From Promethearchaeota archaeon (GTDB lineage Archaea > Asgardarchaeota > Lokiarchaeia > Sigynarchaeales > SOKP01), in NCBI GenBank assembly GCA_030605085.1, contig JAUWBH010000204.1, positions 1 through 9,539 on the forward strand: a stretch of 9,539 nt of DNA, given 5' to 3'. A program made the translations under genes and the position numbers. Of the stretch, positions 1 through 7,400 are shown piece after piece (position 1 is the stretch's first letter; each line of letters starts with the position of its first letter). The notes beneath the pieces are model-generated. The model had not been told where the DNA came from and ran no database searches. It saw only the letters and a list, made by a program, of their open reading frames with translations.

Positions 1-741
1 AGATTATTCAGATTGGGTTCAGTTTTTCTACACAATGTTGTAATTATACCATGCTCAGATTCAAAAAAGGAACAACCTATACAAATTGGTTTGAACTATG
101 CACAATTGATTAAAGATCGAAAGTTATATGATATTACTAAAAAGGATAAGCAAAAATTAAAAAAAATTATGGAACTATTTTGGAATCCTATTATAGATGA
201 ATTCTTACCAATGTCTAAACTAGAGAATCATATTTTCATAGCTCTCGAAATGTATAATAATGCTTTTCTAAATACTGGACCATATGAGGGAAGAATCAGG
301 TTCTATCAAAGTCAAATAGCATTTTTAATCTCTGCACTTGAGGCTTTATATTTACCGGAAATTCCGAATGAATCCAAAACATTTACATTAAAGAGCAGAA
401 TTCCATTGATTCTTAAATGTTTTGAATATGACCGCTCCCAAAGTCAAAAAACCATTAGAGATGCTTATGAGATAAGAAGTCTTTATTATCATGCTATTGA
501 TAGTAAAAGCAAATTGAAAAAATTGAATAAAATAAAACCTAGCAAAGAGGAATTTACTAACGAGATTTTTAATTATGCTAGAATATCAATACTAGTGTTT
601 CTTGGATTATCTATAATTGAAAAAAGTCAGAAAAAAGCATTTTTAGCATTAATCGATGAGAGCTCGTCAAATGAAACAAGAGCAATAGAGTTAAAGGATA
701 AAATCGAAAACCTTAATCCCAAATTATTTATTGAAAATTAA
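1..741 (+). CDS. Apea-like HEPN domain protein, 5'-partial
   Basis: The frame is open to the left edge (four sense codons precede a TTG at 13), so the true start is probably outside the window; TTG-13 would give 242 residues. Numbering from that TTG, residues ~70-205 form a mainly helical domain. It contains an amphipathic helix with 'EGRIRFYQSQIAFLISALEA' (93-112) and then 'YEIRSLYYHAID' (152-163), carrying R155-x4-H160. This is the Rx4-6H signature of HEPN nucleases, and the layout (ALEAL helix, then Y-x-xRS-x3-H) matches the Apea-like HEPN family. Residues 1-65 look like the end of an upstream N-terminal region. HEPN proteins of this type are typically RNases or RNA-binding proteins of defence or toxin systems; activity here is inferred from the motif only. 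No antitoxin is visible on the same strand: the next gene is convergent, so any partner would lie to the left. Family call fairly sure, function uncertain. Confidence 0.75.
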   Translation, partial: RLFRLGSVFLHNVVIIPCSDSKKEQPIQIGLNYAQLIKDRKLYDITKKDKQKLKKIMELFWNPIIDEFLPMSKLENHIFIALEMYNNAFLNTGPYEGRIRFYQSQIAFLISALEALYLPEIPNESKTFTLKSRIPLILKCFEYDRSQSQKTIRDAYEIRSLYYHAIDSKSKLKKLNKIKPSKEEFTNEIFNYARISILVFLGLSIIEKSQKKAFLALIDESSSNETRAIELKDKIENLNPKLFIEN

Positions 742-879
742 TAACTCTTTATTTCATTGCTTTAGTTATAATATTGTTTTAAATTAAAACAAATACCACT
801 AAGTCCATTATAATGATAATATTCTCTCAACTCTTTAACTCATTGATAATTATCCATGTTGTCAATTAATTTCAAACAC

Positions 880-919
880 TGATCGAAAGAAAAACTCAAT
901 ATTTTCGCAAATTCGATCA
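880..919. repeat. 8-bp inverted repeat between convergent genes
   Basis: TGATCGAA (880-887) and TTCGATCA (912-919) are exact reverse complements separated by 24 bases. They lie just past the stop of the - strand RHH gene and ~140 bases past the HEPN gene stop. The loop contains a T5 run when read on the - strand, so the element could be a 3'-end or terminator structure. A protein-binding site is the alternative. Seen directly; role unknown. Confidence 0.4.
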
Positions 920-927
920 TTGTTTAG

Positions 928-1197
928 TTATCTTTTACTATTATAAGAAAAAATTAAATCGTTAACGGTAGTACGAATTAGTTGGGAGATGGTTTTGAAT
1001 TCCTTACTTTTCTCCACGAAATCTATCCAAGATTTTTTCTTTTCGGAGTCCATTCTTACACGAATCGAAGTCTTTTTTTTCTTTTTGTTTTTAAGAGATT
1101 TTTCCCAATCCTTTTTTTCGGATTTATTGAGTTTAATTTGAATCCGGGAATCTTCGTTTCCTTCTTTATTATCAAATCTTTTCGGTAATTTTCCCAT
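928..1197 (-). CDS. Small lysine-rich ribbon-helix-helix-like protein
   Basis: An 89-residue, very basic protein with an ATG start at 1197. Residues ~43-83 read as a ribbon-helix-helix unit. A short alternating strand (I45-R-V-R-M49) is followed by a helix to F64 or so, then 'FKTISQLIRTTVNDLI' (67-82), which resembles the second helix of CopG/Arc-type proteins with the 'sLSqLIR' pattern. Residues 17-31 (RIQIKL...W31) look like an extra, degenerate copy of the strand plus helix start, 26 residues earlier. RHH proteins bind DNA as dimers through the strand and usually repress their own operon or act as antitoxins or plasmid/virus regulators. The preceding - strand gene is only a remnant ending 31 bases upstream, so the original operon partner seems lost. 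No SD is visible upstream of the ATG. The + strand frame over this locus is a shadow. Confidence 0.6.
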   Translation of the reverse strand: MGKLPKRFDNKEGNEDSRIQIKLNKSEKKDWEKSLKNKKKKKTSIRVRMDSEKKKSWIDFVEKSKEFKTISQLIRTTVNDLIFSYNSKR

Positions 1198-1228
1198 ATT
1201 TTTACACTTTTACAACTCAAAAAAAAGC

Positions 1229-1420
1229 TCAAAGATTCTCAATTTCTTTCATTACTTTTTCGATTTTAGGATATGCTTTCATTACATCTTCTACAGTATC
1301 TATTTCTAATCTAAGCCTAATATCTGCGTTCTTAAAAATGTCAAGATGTTCTTTATTTGTTCCTTTCTTAATCATCAAAATTATTGGTTTATTCAGATTT
1401 TTAGCCAATAGTAAATCCCC
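1229..1420 (-). pseudogene. C-terminal remnant of a Rossmann/TIR-like protein
   Basis: The - strand is open from 1420 to a TGA at 1229-1231, giving 63 residues with coding-like composition. It begins 'GDLLLAKNLNKPIILMIKKG', then 'TNKEHLDIFKNADIRLRLEI', and ends in a basic amphipathic helix (KVMKEIENL). The pattern 'A-x-x-L-x-KPIILMI' is what one sees near the end of TIR or nucleoside-deoxyribosyltransferase-like Rossmann proteins; that family call is a guess from pattern. Immediately upstream is an in-frame TAG (1421-1423), and all three frames beyond it lack continuation, so the N-terminal part is gone. It sits 31 bases upstream of the RHH gene on the same strand, which suggests a former operon. 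An internal ATG could still make a ~48-residue peptide, but I doubt it. Confidence 0.45.
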
Positions 1421-1421
1421 C

Positions 1422-1532
1422 TATATACCGAACGGAACAAGAGCGTATTTTTACATTACGAAGAATGGAATTCAAGATAAAAATATTCTTATAGAAGAAA
1501 TTAACGATATAAATTATTTGGAACGATATTAA
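1422..1532 (+). pseudogene. C-terminal remnant of an unknown gene
   Basis: Frame 3 on the + strand reads as plausible coding sequence from about 1422 to a TAA at 1530-1532. It starts 'YIPNGTRAYFYITKNGIQDK' and continues with acidic, Ile/Asn-rich residues ending in LERY. The same frame stays open leftward to an ATG at 1338, but that stretch (1338-1418) is the antisense of the - strand remnant and gives an unconvincing Phe/Ile/Leu-rich peptide. I therefore take only the right part as real. The stop touches the ATG of the next gene, the spacing of translationally coupled genes, which supports this being the tail of a former upstream operon partner. Family not recognised. Confidence 0.35.
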
Positions 1533-1874
1533 ATGCATCCATTAAAAAAGAAGGTCAAGAAAAAAACCAAAATAAAGAATAAACGCAAGATCTATATTAA
1601 TGACTTGTTGAAACCCGAAATTATAGACATACTCAATGACCTTAGAAATTATTCGAAAGATTACGATCCAAGCAAAAAATTATCGTGTAAGTTATGTAAT
1701 AGAACAATTGAAGATTCTTTACAATTAATTTTATGGAACAGCGACCAAAAACTCTACATATCTTTTCATTCCAAATGTGCGTTTTTAAAGGGAACAGCCG
1801 ATTTATTTAACGAAATAGCGGGAGAGTTTGATTATACCTATATGTTAAATGATAAAAAAGCATACTATATTTGA
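1533..1874 (+). CDS. Small basic protein with CxxC/HxxC zinc site
   Basis: A 113-residue protein with an ATG at 1533 directly after the preceding TAA and in the same frame. Residues 1-20 are almost all Lys/Arg/Pro (likely nucleic-acid binding or nuclear-type basic tail). Residues 21-45 form a predicted helix (INDLLKPEIIDILNDLRNYS). Residues 52-82 contain C52-x2-C55 and H79-x2-C82, a probable zinc site of treble-clef or LIM-half type, with a beta-rich stretch (LQLILWNSDQKLYISF) between the knuckles. The C-terminus is acidic and aromatic. I do not recognise a family. The basic tail plus zinc knuckle suggests DNA or RNA binding. It has no clear SD of its own; expression may depend on coupling with the truncated upstream frame. 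Confidence 0.55.
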   Translation: MHPLKKKVKKKTKIKNKRKIYINDLLKPEIIDILNDLRNYSKDYDPSKKLSCKLCNRTIEDSLQLILWNSDQKLYISFHSKCAFLKGTADLFNEIAGEFDYTYMLNDKKAYYI

Positions 1875-1879
1875 AAAAA

Positions 1880-1993
1880 ATGAGCGCACTTTATAAAGAA
1901 AGAATTAAAAATAGTAAAAATTTGACGAGGAATATAAAGAAAGTTAACTCTTTTTTAAAAAAAACAGCTTATCGGACAGAATTAATCGTTTAG
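1880..1993 (+). CDS. Possible 37-residue basic ORF
   Basis: An ATG five bases after the stop of the zinc-site gene opens a 37-codon frame starting 'MSALYKERIKNSKNLTRNIK' and ending at a TAG (1991-1993). The peptide is basic and could be a single amphipathic helix. Close spacing suggests co-translation. However, the frame contains a T6A8 tract (1951-1964) that looks like a terminator, and it may equally be the truncated start of a lost gene. Weak call. Confidence 0.25.
   Translation: MSALYKERIKNSKNLTRNIKKVNSFLKKTAYRTELIV
1951..1964. terminator. T6/A8 tract, candidate bidirectional terminator
   Basis: Six T followed by eight A on the + strand lie between convergent transcription units (the zinc-site gene from the left, the transglutaminase-type series from the right). 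Archaeal termination commonly uses oligo-T in the coding strand, and this tract offers T6 to the + strand and T8 to the - strand. The symmetry could also form a weak A/T hairpin. Confidence 0.3.
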
Positions 1994-2061
1994 ATCTCTT
2001 TAACCTTAAAGTTAAATTAATACTAGAAATAATTTAAATATGTTAAAATATATTTATTTTT

Positions 2062-2238
2062 TTAATTAACATACACCGCGAGCTCCCCAGGATGGGACTT
2101 CTGATAAGAATTAATGAAGAATTGAACTACAATTCCGTAAATCACGAGGTACACCGTGAAAAAAATATACACAATTCCCTTTGAGATGTTAATACTTTTT
2201 TTAGACGATTTGCCGCCTTTAACTTTAACTTTTGTCAT
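2062..2238 (-). CDS. Single-pass membrane microprotein
   Basis: A 58-residue protein counted from ATG-2238; a longer frame exists only by using a TTG at 2268, so I prefer the ATG. Residues 1-21 are Lys/Ser/Gly-rich and hydrophilic (MTKVKVKGGKSSKKSINISK). Residues ~22-42 form one transmembrane helix rich in Ile/Val/Tyr/Phe, and residues 43-58 are a short polar tail. The positive N-terminus predicts an N-in, C-out orientation. It starts 46 bases after the stop of the stand-alone DUF4129-like gene and is the last gene of the - strand series, so it may be a small partner of the membrane proteins encoded upstream. TTATAATT about 22 bases before the ATG could be its own TATA box. Family not recognised. 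Confidence 0.55.
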   Translation of the reverse strand: MTKVKVKGGKSSKKSINISKGIVYIFFTVYLVIYGIVVQFFINSYQKSHPGELAVYVN

Positions 2239-2284
2239 TTTTTTTTCTTTGATTAAATTATAAGTCAATTCCTTAAGATATAAG

Positions 2285-2674
2285 TTATAAACTAAACGAA
2301 AAGGTTTTATTAGTAATTTCTTTGTATAAAGTTGAAAAAAGTGCAGATGTTCTATTGACTTGTTCTATTGTAGGTTCCATACCCCCGTAGATAATGTTCT
2401 CTACGCTAGACACAAATGGATAGACGGATTCTGGTTTGTGTCCTAGCTCGTTTACGCAAATAATCGCGTATTCGCGGATAGTTTGGTAAGGTAATCTTGG
2501 CTTTTTGTGTTTTAAGTGAATACAATTTACATATGTATTATAAATGTAAGCAATTGCTTCCTTAGGTCTATCAGTCTGAATTAAAACTTTTACATTTCTA
2601 AACCTTTTTTTAACGTTATACTCGGGTTCTGGAACCTTTTTTTTCTTTTTTACTATACTTAGTAATCTTACCAT
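2285..2674 (-). CDS. Stand-alone DUF4129-like cytosolic protein
   Basis: A 129-residue soluble protein with no signal or membrane helix. After a basic leader (K9-K13), residues 22-125 form a helical domain. Its core P62-x2-T65-IRE and YPF...E92-x-IIY96 align without gaps (18 of 35 identical by hand) with residues 484-518 of the neighbouring 552-residue protein. The pattern (EA...Y helix, TIREYA, E-x-IIYG, then a closing helix) matches the DUF4129 / transglutaminase-like C-terminal family (PF13559), normally the cytosolic tail of membrane transglutaminase-like proteins. Here it occurs without membrane anchor, 103 bases after the paralogue. It may compete or pair with the tethered copy; this is inference. 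The longer gap and a TATA-like box at 2696-2703 suggest that it can be transcribed separately. Confidence 0.7.
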   Translation of the reverse strand: MVRLLSIVKKKKKVPEPEYNVKKRFRNVKVLIQTDRPKEAIAYIYNTYVNCIHLKHKKPRLPYQTIREYAIICVNELGHKPESVYPFVSSVENIIYGGMEPTIEQVNRTSALFSTLYKEITNKTFSFSL

Positions 2675-2695
2675 TTTTTTTCCCTTTGAGATAAT

Positions 2696-2703
2696 TTATT
2701 TAA
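2696..2703 (-). promoter_or_regulatory. Candidate TATA box for the 129-residue gene
   Basis: On the - strand TTAAATAA is centred about 25 bases before the ATG at 2674, the distance expected if the transcript is leaderless and starts at the ATG. A purine-rich GGAAAAAA lies further upstream. The region is so AT-rich that chance matches are likely. Confidence 0.3.
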
Positions 2704-2777
2704 TAATTTTTTCCGCATTTAAAATTTTTTGCACATCTGTTATTTTTTTGATCATTTAATTTACTAATAATTTTTAT

Positions 2778-4436
2778 TTAAAAATTTAAAACAAAATTGT
2801 ATCCAGTTAACTCATAATATATGGGTGAAAATAATTCTACTGATTCATAGAAATGTTTATCTGTTATTTTGAAAGGTTTATCATATATAATAGCTTCTAT
2901 ATTTTGAATGAATGGATATATCGTGTGGGGGTTTAAAGAAAATTCTTTTACAGATATAATTGCAAATTCTCTAATGGTTTCATTAGGGATTTTTCTTCGA
3001 CCATACTTGCCATCTACTAATTCCATATAAATTGCGTTGAACAGATATGATAACGATTCTTCTAACCTTCCGGTGTCTTTGAGAATTTTGAGATTTCTAA
3101 TTTTTCCTTCTAAAGGTATATGTGATATTAATGACGCCTTTTTCTGTTTTCTTATGAAGAAATAAATATATATACTCAATCCGGCAATAATTCCTGCGAG
3201 AATTGGGAAAAATACTAAGGAAAAATTATAATAAGGTGCTGGAGTCTCTTCTTCGTCATCATCGTCTTCACCAACATCTTTAACATCTTCTTCAGAAGCC
3301 TCTTCTACGCTTATTGTATGTGCGTTTGAAGAAACTCCTCCTCCATTCGTTATCTCAACTAAGATATTATTATCACCCTCTGATCCTTCGGGAATTTCAT
3401 AAGTATGCGCGAAGTTTCCATTCGCGTCTGTTGTTACAGACCCAATTGAGGCACCATTAAATCTTATAACTAATTCAGTGTAATTAATTTTAAGATTAGG
3501 ATTTGTATTTGATGATAGTCGTCCTCTTATTGTTATATCATCTCCTTCTGTAGCTTTATCTTCGGTGTTCCAAACACATGCAACACCTCTATATAGATTC
3601 ACCAAAATAATTTTTTGAGTACCATTTATATATGGTATATTTTCAATATACGTCAAATTTAATGCAAGCGTTTCCGAAACATAATCGTCAGGGATAAATA
3701 TATTTGGAAAAGAACCATCAAACAAAGTAAAAAAGTTATTCATAGGCCATTTTTCTAAAGATTCATTTTCCCAATAATAATCCACTTGTTTATTGGGAAT
3801 CCCTGAATTGTTATTAAGCCCATATCTTAAATAACATGGTTCTCTAATGTTTTGTCCAGGAATTTGTGGAATAAATTGATCTAATCCGTATGTATCGAAA
3901 TAAGACGTTGCGTTTGCGCTGATATTTAAATAATTTACTAATATAACTAATCCCGGGATGATAAGATCTGTAACATTAGCTTCAATCTTATGATCAGAAT
4001 ATATATTCATTGAAAAAGGAATTGTATAATTTATTAGAAATCCACCCGTATTATTAGTTTTCACATTGTAAGCAGACTCTAAATTTCCATCTATATATAA
4101 AGACACAGTATAATCAGGAATAGGATCTGATGTTGTATTAAGTAAAAATCCTCTAACTGGTATTGTCGTGTTATGATAATAACGAGAGTTGTTCACATTA
4201 TTAATGTCGGTTAGATTTAAATAAGCCCAAACGGCCGAGGTTTTAGGAGATTTATCTTCGTCTGGACTTAAATTAGTATTTGTACTTTTTTTATTGTTAG
4301 AGTAATAAAATTCATTGATGTTATTATTATTATTTATCGTTAAAAAAAATAAAAATGAAAAAGAAATTAAAAAAAAAATAATTAACGTTGAAATTTTTCT
4401 TGTCTTGTGTCGAATGACTTTCTTAAATTTCAACAT
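2778..4436 (-). CDS. Ig-like ectodomain / TM / DUF4129-like membrane protein
   Basis: A 552-residue membrane protein. It has a basic N-terminus and hydrophobic helix at ~17-33 (signal anchor), then a Ser/Thr/Asn-rich ectodomain 35-403 with at least 15 N-x-S/T sequons. Two or more beta-sandwich regions are visible; the clearest is an Ig-like domain at ~288-378 with 'GDDITIRGRL' and 'TTDANGNFAHTYEIPEG' motifs typical of archaeal surface proteins. An acidic linker follows (379-398, almost all D/E), then a second TM at ~404-428, a basic RKQKK stop-transfer, and a cytosolic DUF4129-like domain 441-552. This is the C-terminal half of the usual transglutaminase-Ig-TM-DUF4129 architecture. It starts 17 bases after the stop of the 1278-residue transglutaminase-fold gene with a strong SD, so the two are probably made together and associate outside the cell. 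Substrate unknown. Confidence 0.75.
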   Translation of the reverse strand: MLKFKKVIRHKTRKISTLIIFFLISFSFLFFLTINNNNNINEFYYSNNKKSTNTNLSPDEDKSPKTSAVWAYLNLTDINNVNNSRYYHNTTIPVRGFLLNTTSDPIPDYTVSLYIDGNLESAYNVKTNNTGGFLINYTIPFSMNIYSDHKIEANVTDLIIPGLVILVNYLNISANATSYFDTYGLDQFIPQIPGQNIREPCYLRYGLNNNSGIPNKQVDYYWENESLEKWPMNNFFTLFDGSFPNIFIPDDYVSETLALNLTYIENIPYINGTQKIILVNLYRGVACVWNTEDKATEGDDITIRGRLSSNTNPNLKINYTELVIRFNGASIGSVTTDANGNFAHTYEIPEGSEGDNNILVEITNGGGVSSNAHTISVEEASEEDVKDVGEDDDDEEETPAPYYNFSLVFFPILAGIIAGLSIYIYFFIRKQKKASLISHIPLEGKIRNLKILKDTGRLEESLSYLFNAIYMELVDGKYGRRKIPNETIREFAIISVKEFSLNPHTIYPFIQNIEAIIYDKPFKITDKHFYESVELFSPIYYELTGYNFVLNF

Positions 4437-4446
4437 TTTTTTTAAT

Positions 4447-4452
4447 TCACCT
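4447..4452 (-). promoter_or_regulatory. Shine-Dalgarno AGGTGA for the 552-residue gene
   Basis: On the - strand the upstream gene ends TAG TAG (two tandem stops), and the second stop overlaps AGGTGA, a six-base match to the archaeal GGAGGTGAT consensus, ten bases before ATG-4436. It fixes this start and shows SD-led translation inside the operon. Confidence 0.65.
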
Positions 4453-4453
4453 A

Positions 4454-7400
4454 CTATATAGTAAATTCTCTTTTAGTTCCTACAACATAATATTTCTCTG
4501 GAGCACTAAAGTTATTATCGTCTTGTGGATTAAAAGACACAAATATTCGAGTATCAGTTCTATAATTAGGCCAAGCTAAGGTTATATCTAATGACCCATT
4601 AAATCTCCCCAAAGAATCCGTTACTACTGTATCGTTATAAGCGATAATAGTGGTACCATCTAGTTCTGTAACAGTAATGTTCACGGTCATGCCCGCTATT
4701 CCAGTTCCATTATCCCAGGTTAAATTTCCATAAATGTAGAGTCTATCACCATTAATCCAAAATTGTGGCAATATTCCATATTCCGTATGATATCCCTCTT
4801 CTATTATTCTTGTACCAGCAGTTACATTAAACATTACACTATCGCTACTATTATGTACCATAAAATTAGTTAAAAAGAGTTCCGTAGGTACATCAAGAGT
4901 TCCGTTAAAATCTATTCTTACAAAATAATTTCCTTGTGGGCAATCTCTACCTATGTTTTCCATTCTAAACTCGAAATAACCACTACCATCGTCCCATATA
5001 GTCATATTTTGTTGGTATCCCGGTTCAAAATTAAGATAGTTCGAAACATCATTAAATGAACTATCTAATAATATAAGCCTAACTTGTAATCCTCTTGAAT
5101 AATTTCCGTTTTCAATAACATAACCATTGACCGTAAATTTATCAACATCTCTTAGGATTGATGTCTCTTGAAAATATGTGTAGATATTAACGGATTCATT
5201 AACAACAATATACGTATAATTAGACGAATATATTGGCACTTGTTCAAAAGTTACTCTAATTCTATGTAATCCAGCATAAAATAACCCCGTTGAGATGTTA
5301 AATTGCCAAAATCCTTTGTCTGCGGGTATAATTGTATGATTGTCTAATTCTTGACTTGTATAATCGTCCCATATTCTTATTGTTCCCGTTTGTGCCAAAC
5401 TTCCGCTTTGAATTATAGTCACATTTAATTGCATTAGATCTCCATGTTTATATACATTAGGTGGATTACCATTATCGTAATAACCTAAAGCAGGAGTTCC
5501 GTTTACAACAAGTAATATAATAATATTATCGGGATCGACTACTCTTAAATCGTATGGTAAAACTGTAGATGTATTTAGGTACGGTAAATTGAAGAAATAT
5601 GTTAAAGGCGATGTTCGAAAAATTGTGCCGTTAAAGTCTAGTCTCAGCGAATAATTGCCTGCGGGTGTATCTGAAGCAACTCCAAAAAGTAAATTAAAAA
5701 CACCATCTGATCCTGTTTGAAACGGATTACTCTGAAATGGAACCATTCTCCAAGACCTATCCAACGGTGGATCGTCTTTAGTAAATAATTTTAGGGTAAT
5801 ATAAGAATATCCAATGGGATTATCTAATTGGTCGGTTATATTGCCCGAAACACTGAATTCTGTGGGCGATAAGCCCGCACGGTTGATTTCTCGAGGTATT
5901 GGTTGATTAAATGGATTTAGATTTATTTTTGGAGCTTCGTCTAGAATAAAATAAGACCCTTCACTGAAAATTGTCCCTGGTATTTTTGCACTCAGAAAAT
6001 TTGGGCCTGCTTTAATAAATTGCGGAGTTAGAGGATAAATAATGGAGGTGACTCCATATTGGTTTGTGTTATTACTTCCTATAACGCTTGTACTATTTCG
6101 AAATTCAACCAACACATCTTCTTGAGGATCATCAGTTTCGTTATAAACTACTAATTTAAGTTTGAGATCCGAACCTCTCGTAGCTCTTGGTGATTCTTGA
6201 TTGAATGCGTCGGTATTATTGATATAAAACCATATTTTATAAGCAACATCTTCGGTCACATTTAAATCAAACCTTATACTTGAGTCTTCGACCATACTCC
6301 AGTGGTTAAAGATGCCAACACCCCATGTACCGTTAAAATCCACCCGTATTTCATATTCGCCTCTCCCAACCCATTGATTTACTGTTAAGTCTAAATCAAA
6401 CTGACCATTTTGGTCAGTACTCGTATAAGGGGGATTAAATGCGGGGTTGAAGAAATCTCCTACCCTAATATCTGTACCTTTTTCAAAAAGTACAAATTCT
6501 AAATCTGCGAAATTAACATTATTTGTACTTACAGGATCGTATACATAACCTTGAATGTTAGTTTCATTAGTTACGGTTCGAAAGACATCTTGCGGATTTA
6601 CGCTTGTAACAATGACTTCAATACTGTCGTAAATTGTATAGTTAGCATCAGCGTATGAAATATCCAATGTTGTTGGATTTAAGAAAGACGCCTCAATAAT
6701 ATGAGGGCCTACAGTTTGAGCGTCATCGATTGGTACTAAAATTGAAGCTTCACCATTATCATCAGTGACATCACTTCCAATAAAAGACTGAGTAGTTAAA
6801 TCATAGAAGTCTATCGTTCTTCCGATTCCAGGACCTGTTAAGCTCGTTAAAATCGCAGTTAAATTTGCGAAATCAACATTGCCTCTATAATCTGCGGAAA
6901 AGTTTGAATAAAGATCTAAATCGTAATTTTCGCTCAAAGGGTTTCCACCTGGTCCATAAGAATCGTACAAGATATCCATTTGAACCCACATACCATCACC
7001 ATTAGTATCTGTTGGAACATAAATTTCCGCCCAGTGATAGATATTCTTAAATTTTATAGCATATGTATCTACACCATTATCGTCAAATTCTTCGATATCT
7101 CTACTGTTAAATCCATCAACAAACCGACTTGCAACTCCAAAAGTTCTAGTAAAAGCGCAAAAAGCCGAAGCAAACTCTGGAAATAATCCTTCTTCCTTTT
7201 CACAGAACCATTCTACAACATCCTCGCCATCCTCAGGAGGGTCATCAATGTAAGCATCGAACCCTAATTCAAAATTAGATTGAAGATAATTTCTTATTGT
7301 ATTAGCAATCAGGAACGTGTTATCATTATCTTCGTCTATAATTGCATTTAAATTGTTATAATGATCTTCAAAATTCGGGTTATTATCAATATAATCGTCA

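Noticed and set aside
776..790. 15-bp A/T palindrome GTTTTAA-A-TTAAAAC
   Set aside because: Simple A/T composition in an intergenic region; could be an operator or 3'-end but nothing else supports it.
743..845. 17-bp imperfect direct repeat (743-759 and 829-845, 2 mismatches)
   Set aside because: Low-complexity AT-rich sequence; likely chance, with no mobile-element gene nearby.
982..1188. Open frame on the + strand rich in Phe
   Set aside because: It is the antisense of the lysine-rich RHH gene; AAA/AAG runs read backwards give Phe and Leu.
2062..2268. Longer start (TTG-2268) for the membrane microprotein
   Set aside because: An ATG 30 bases downstream gives a normal Lys-rich N-terminus, and the TTG has no SD.
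6980..7186. Open + strand frame within the transglutaminase-fold gene
   Set aside because: Shadow of a well-supported 1278-residue gene, with no domain or coding pattern of its own.
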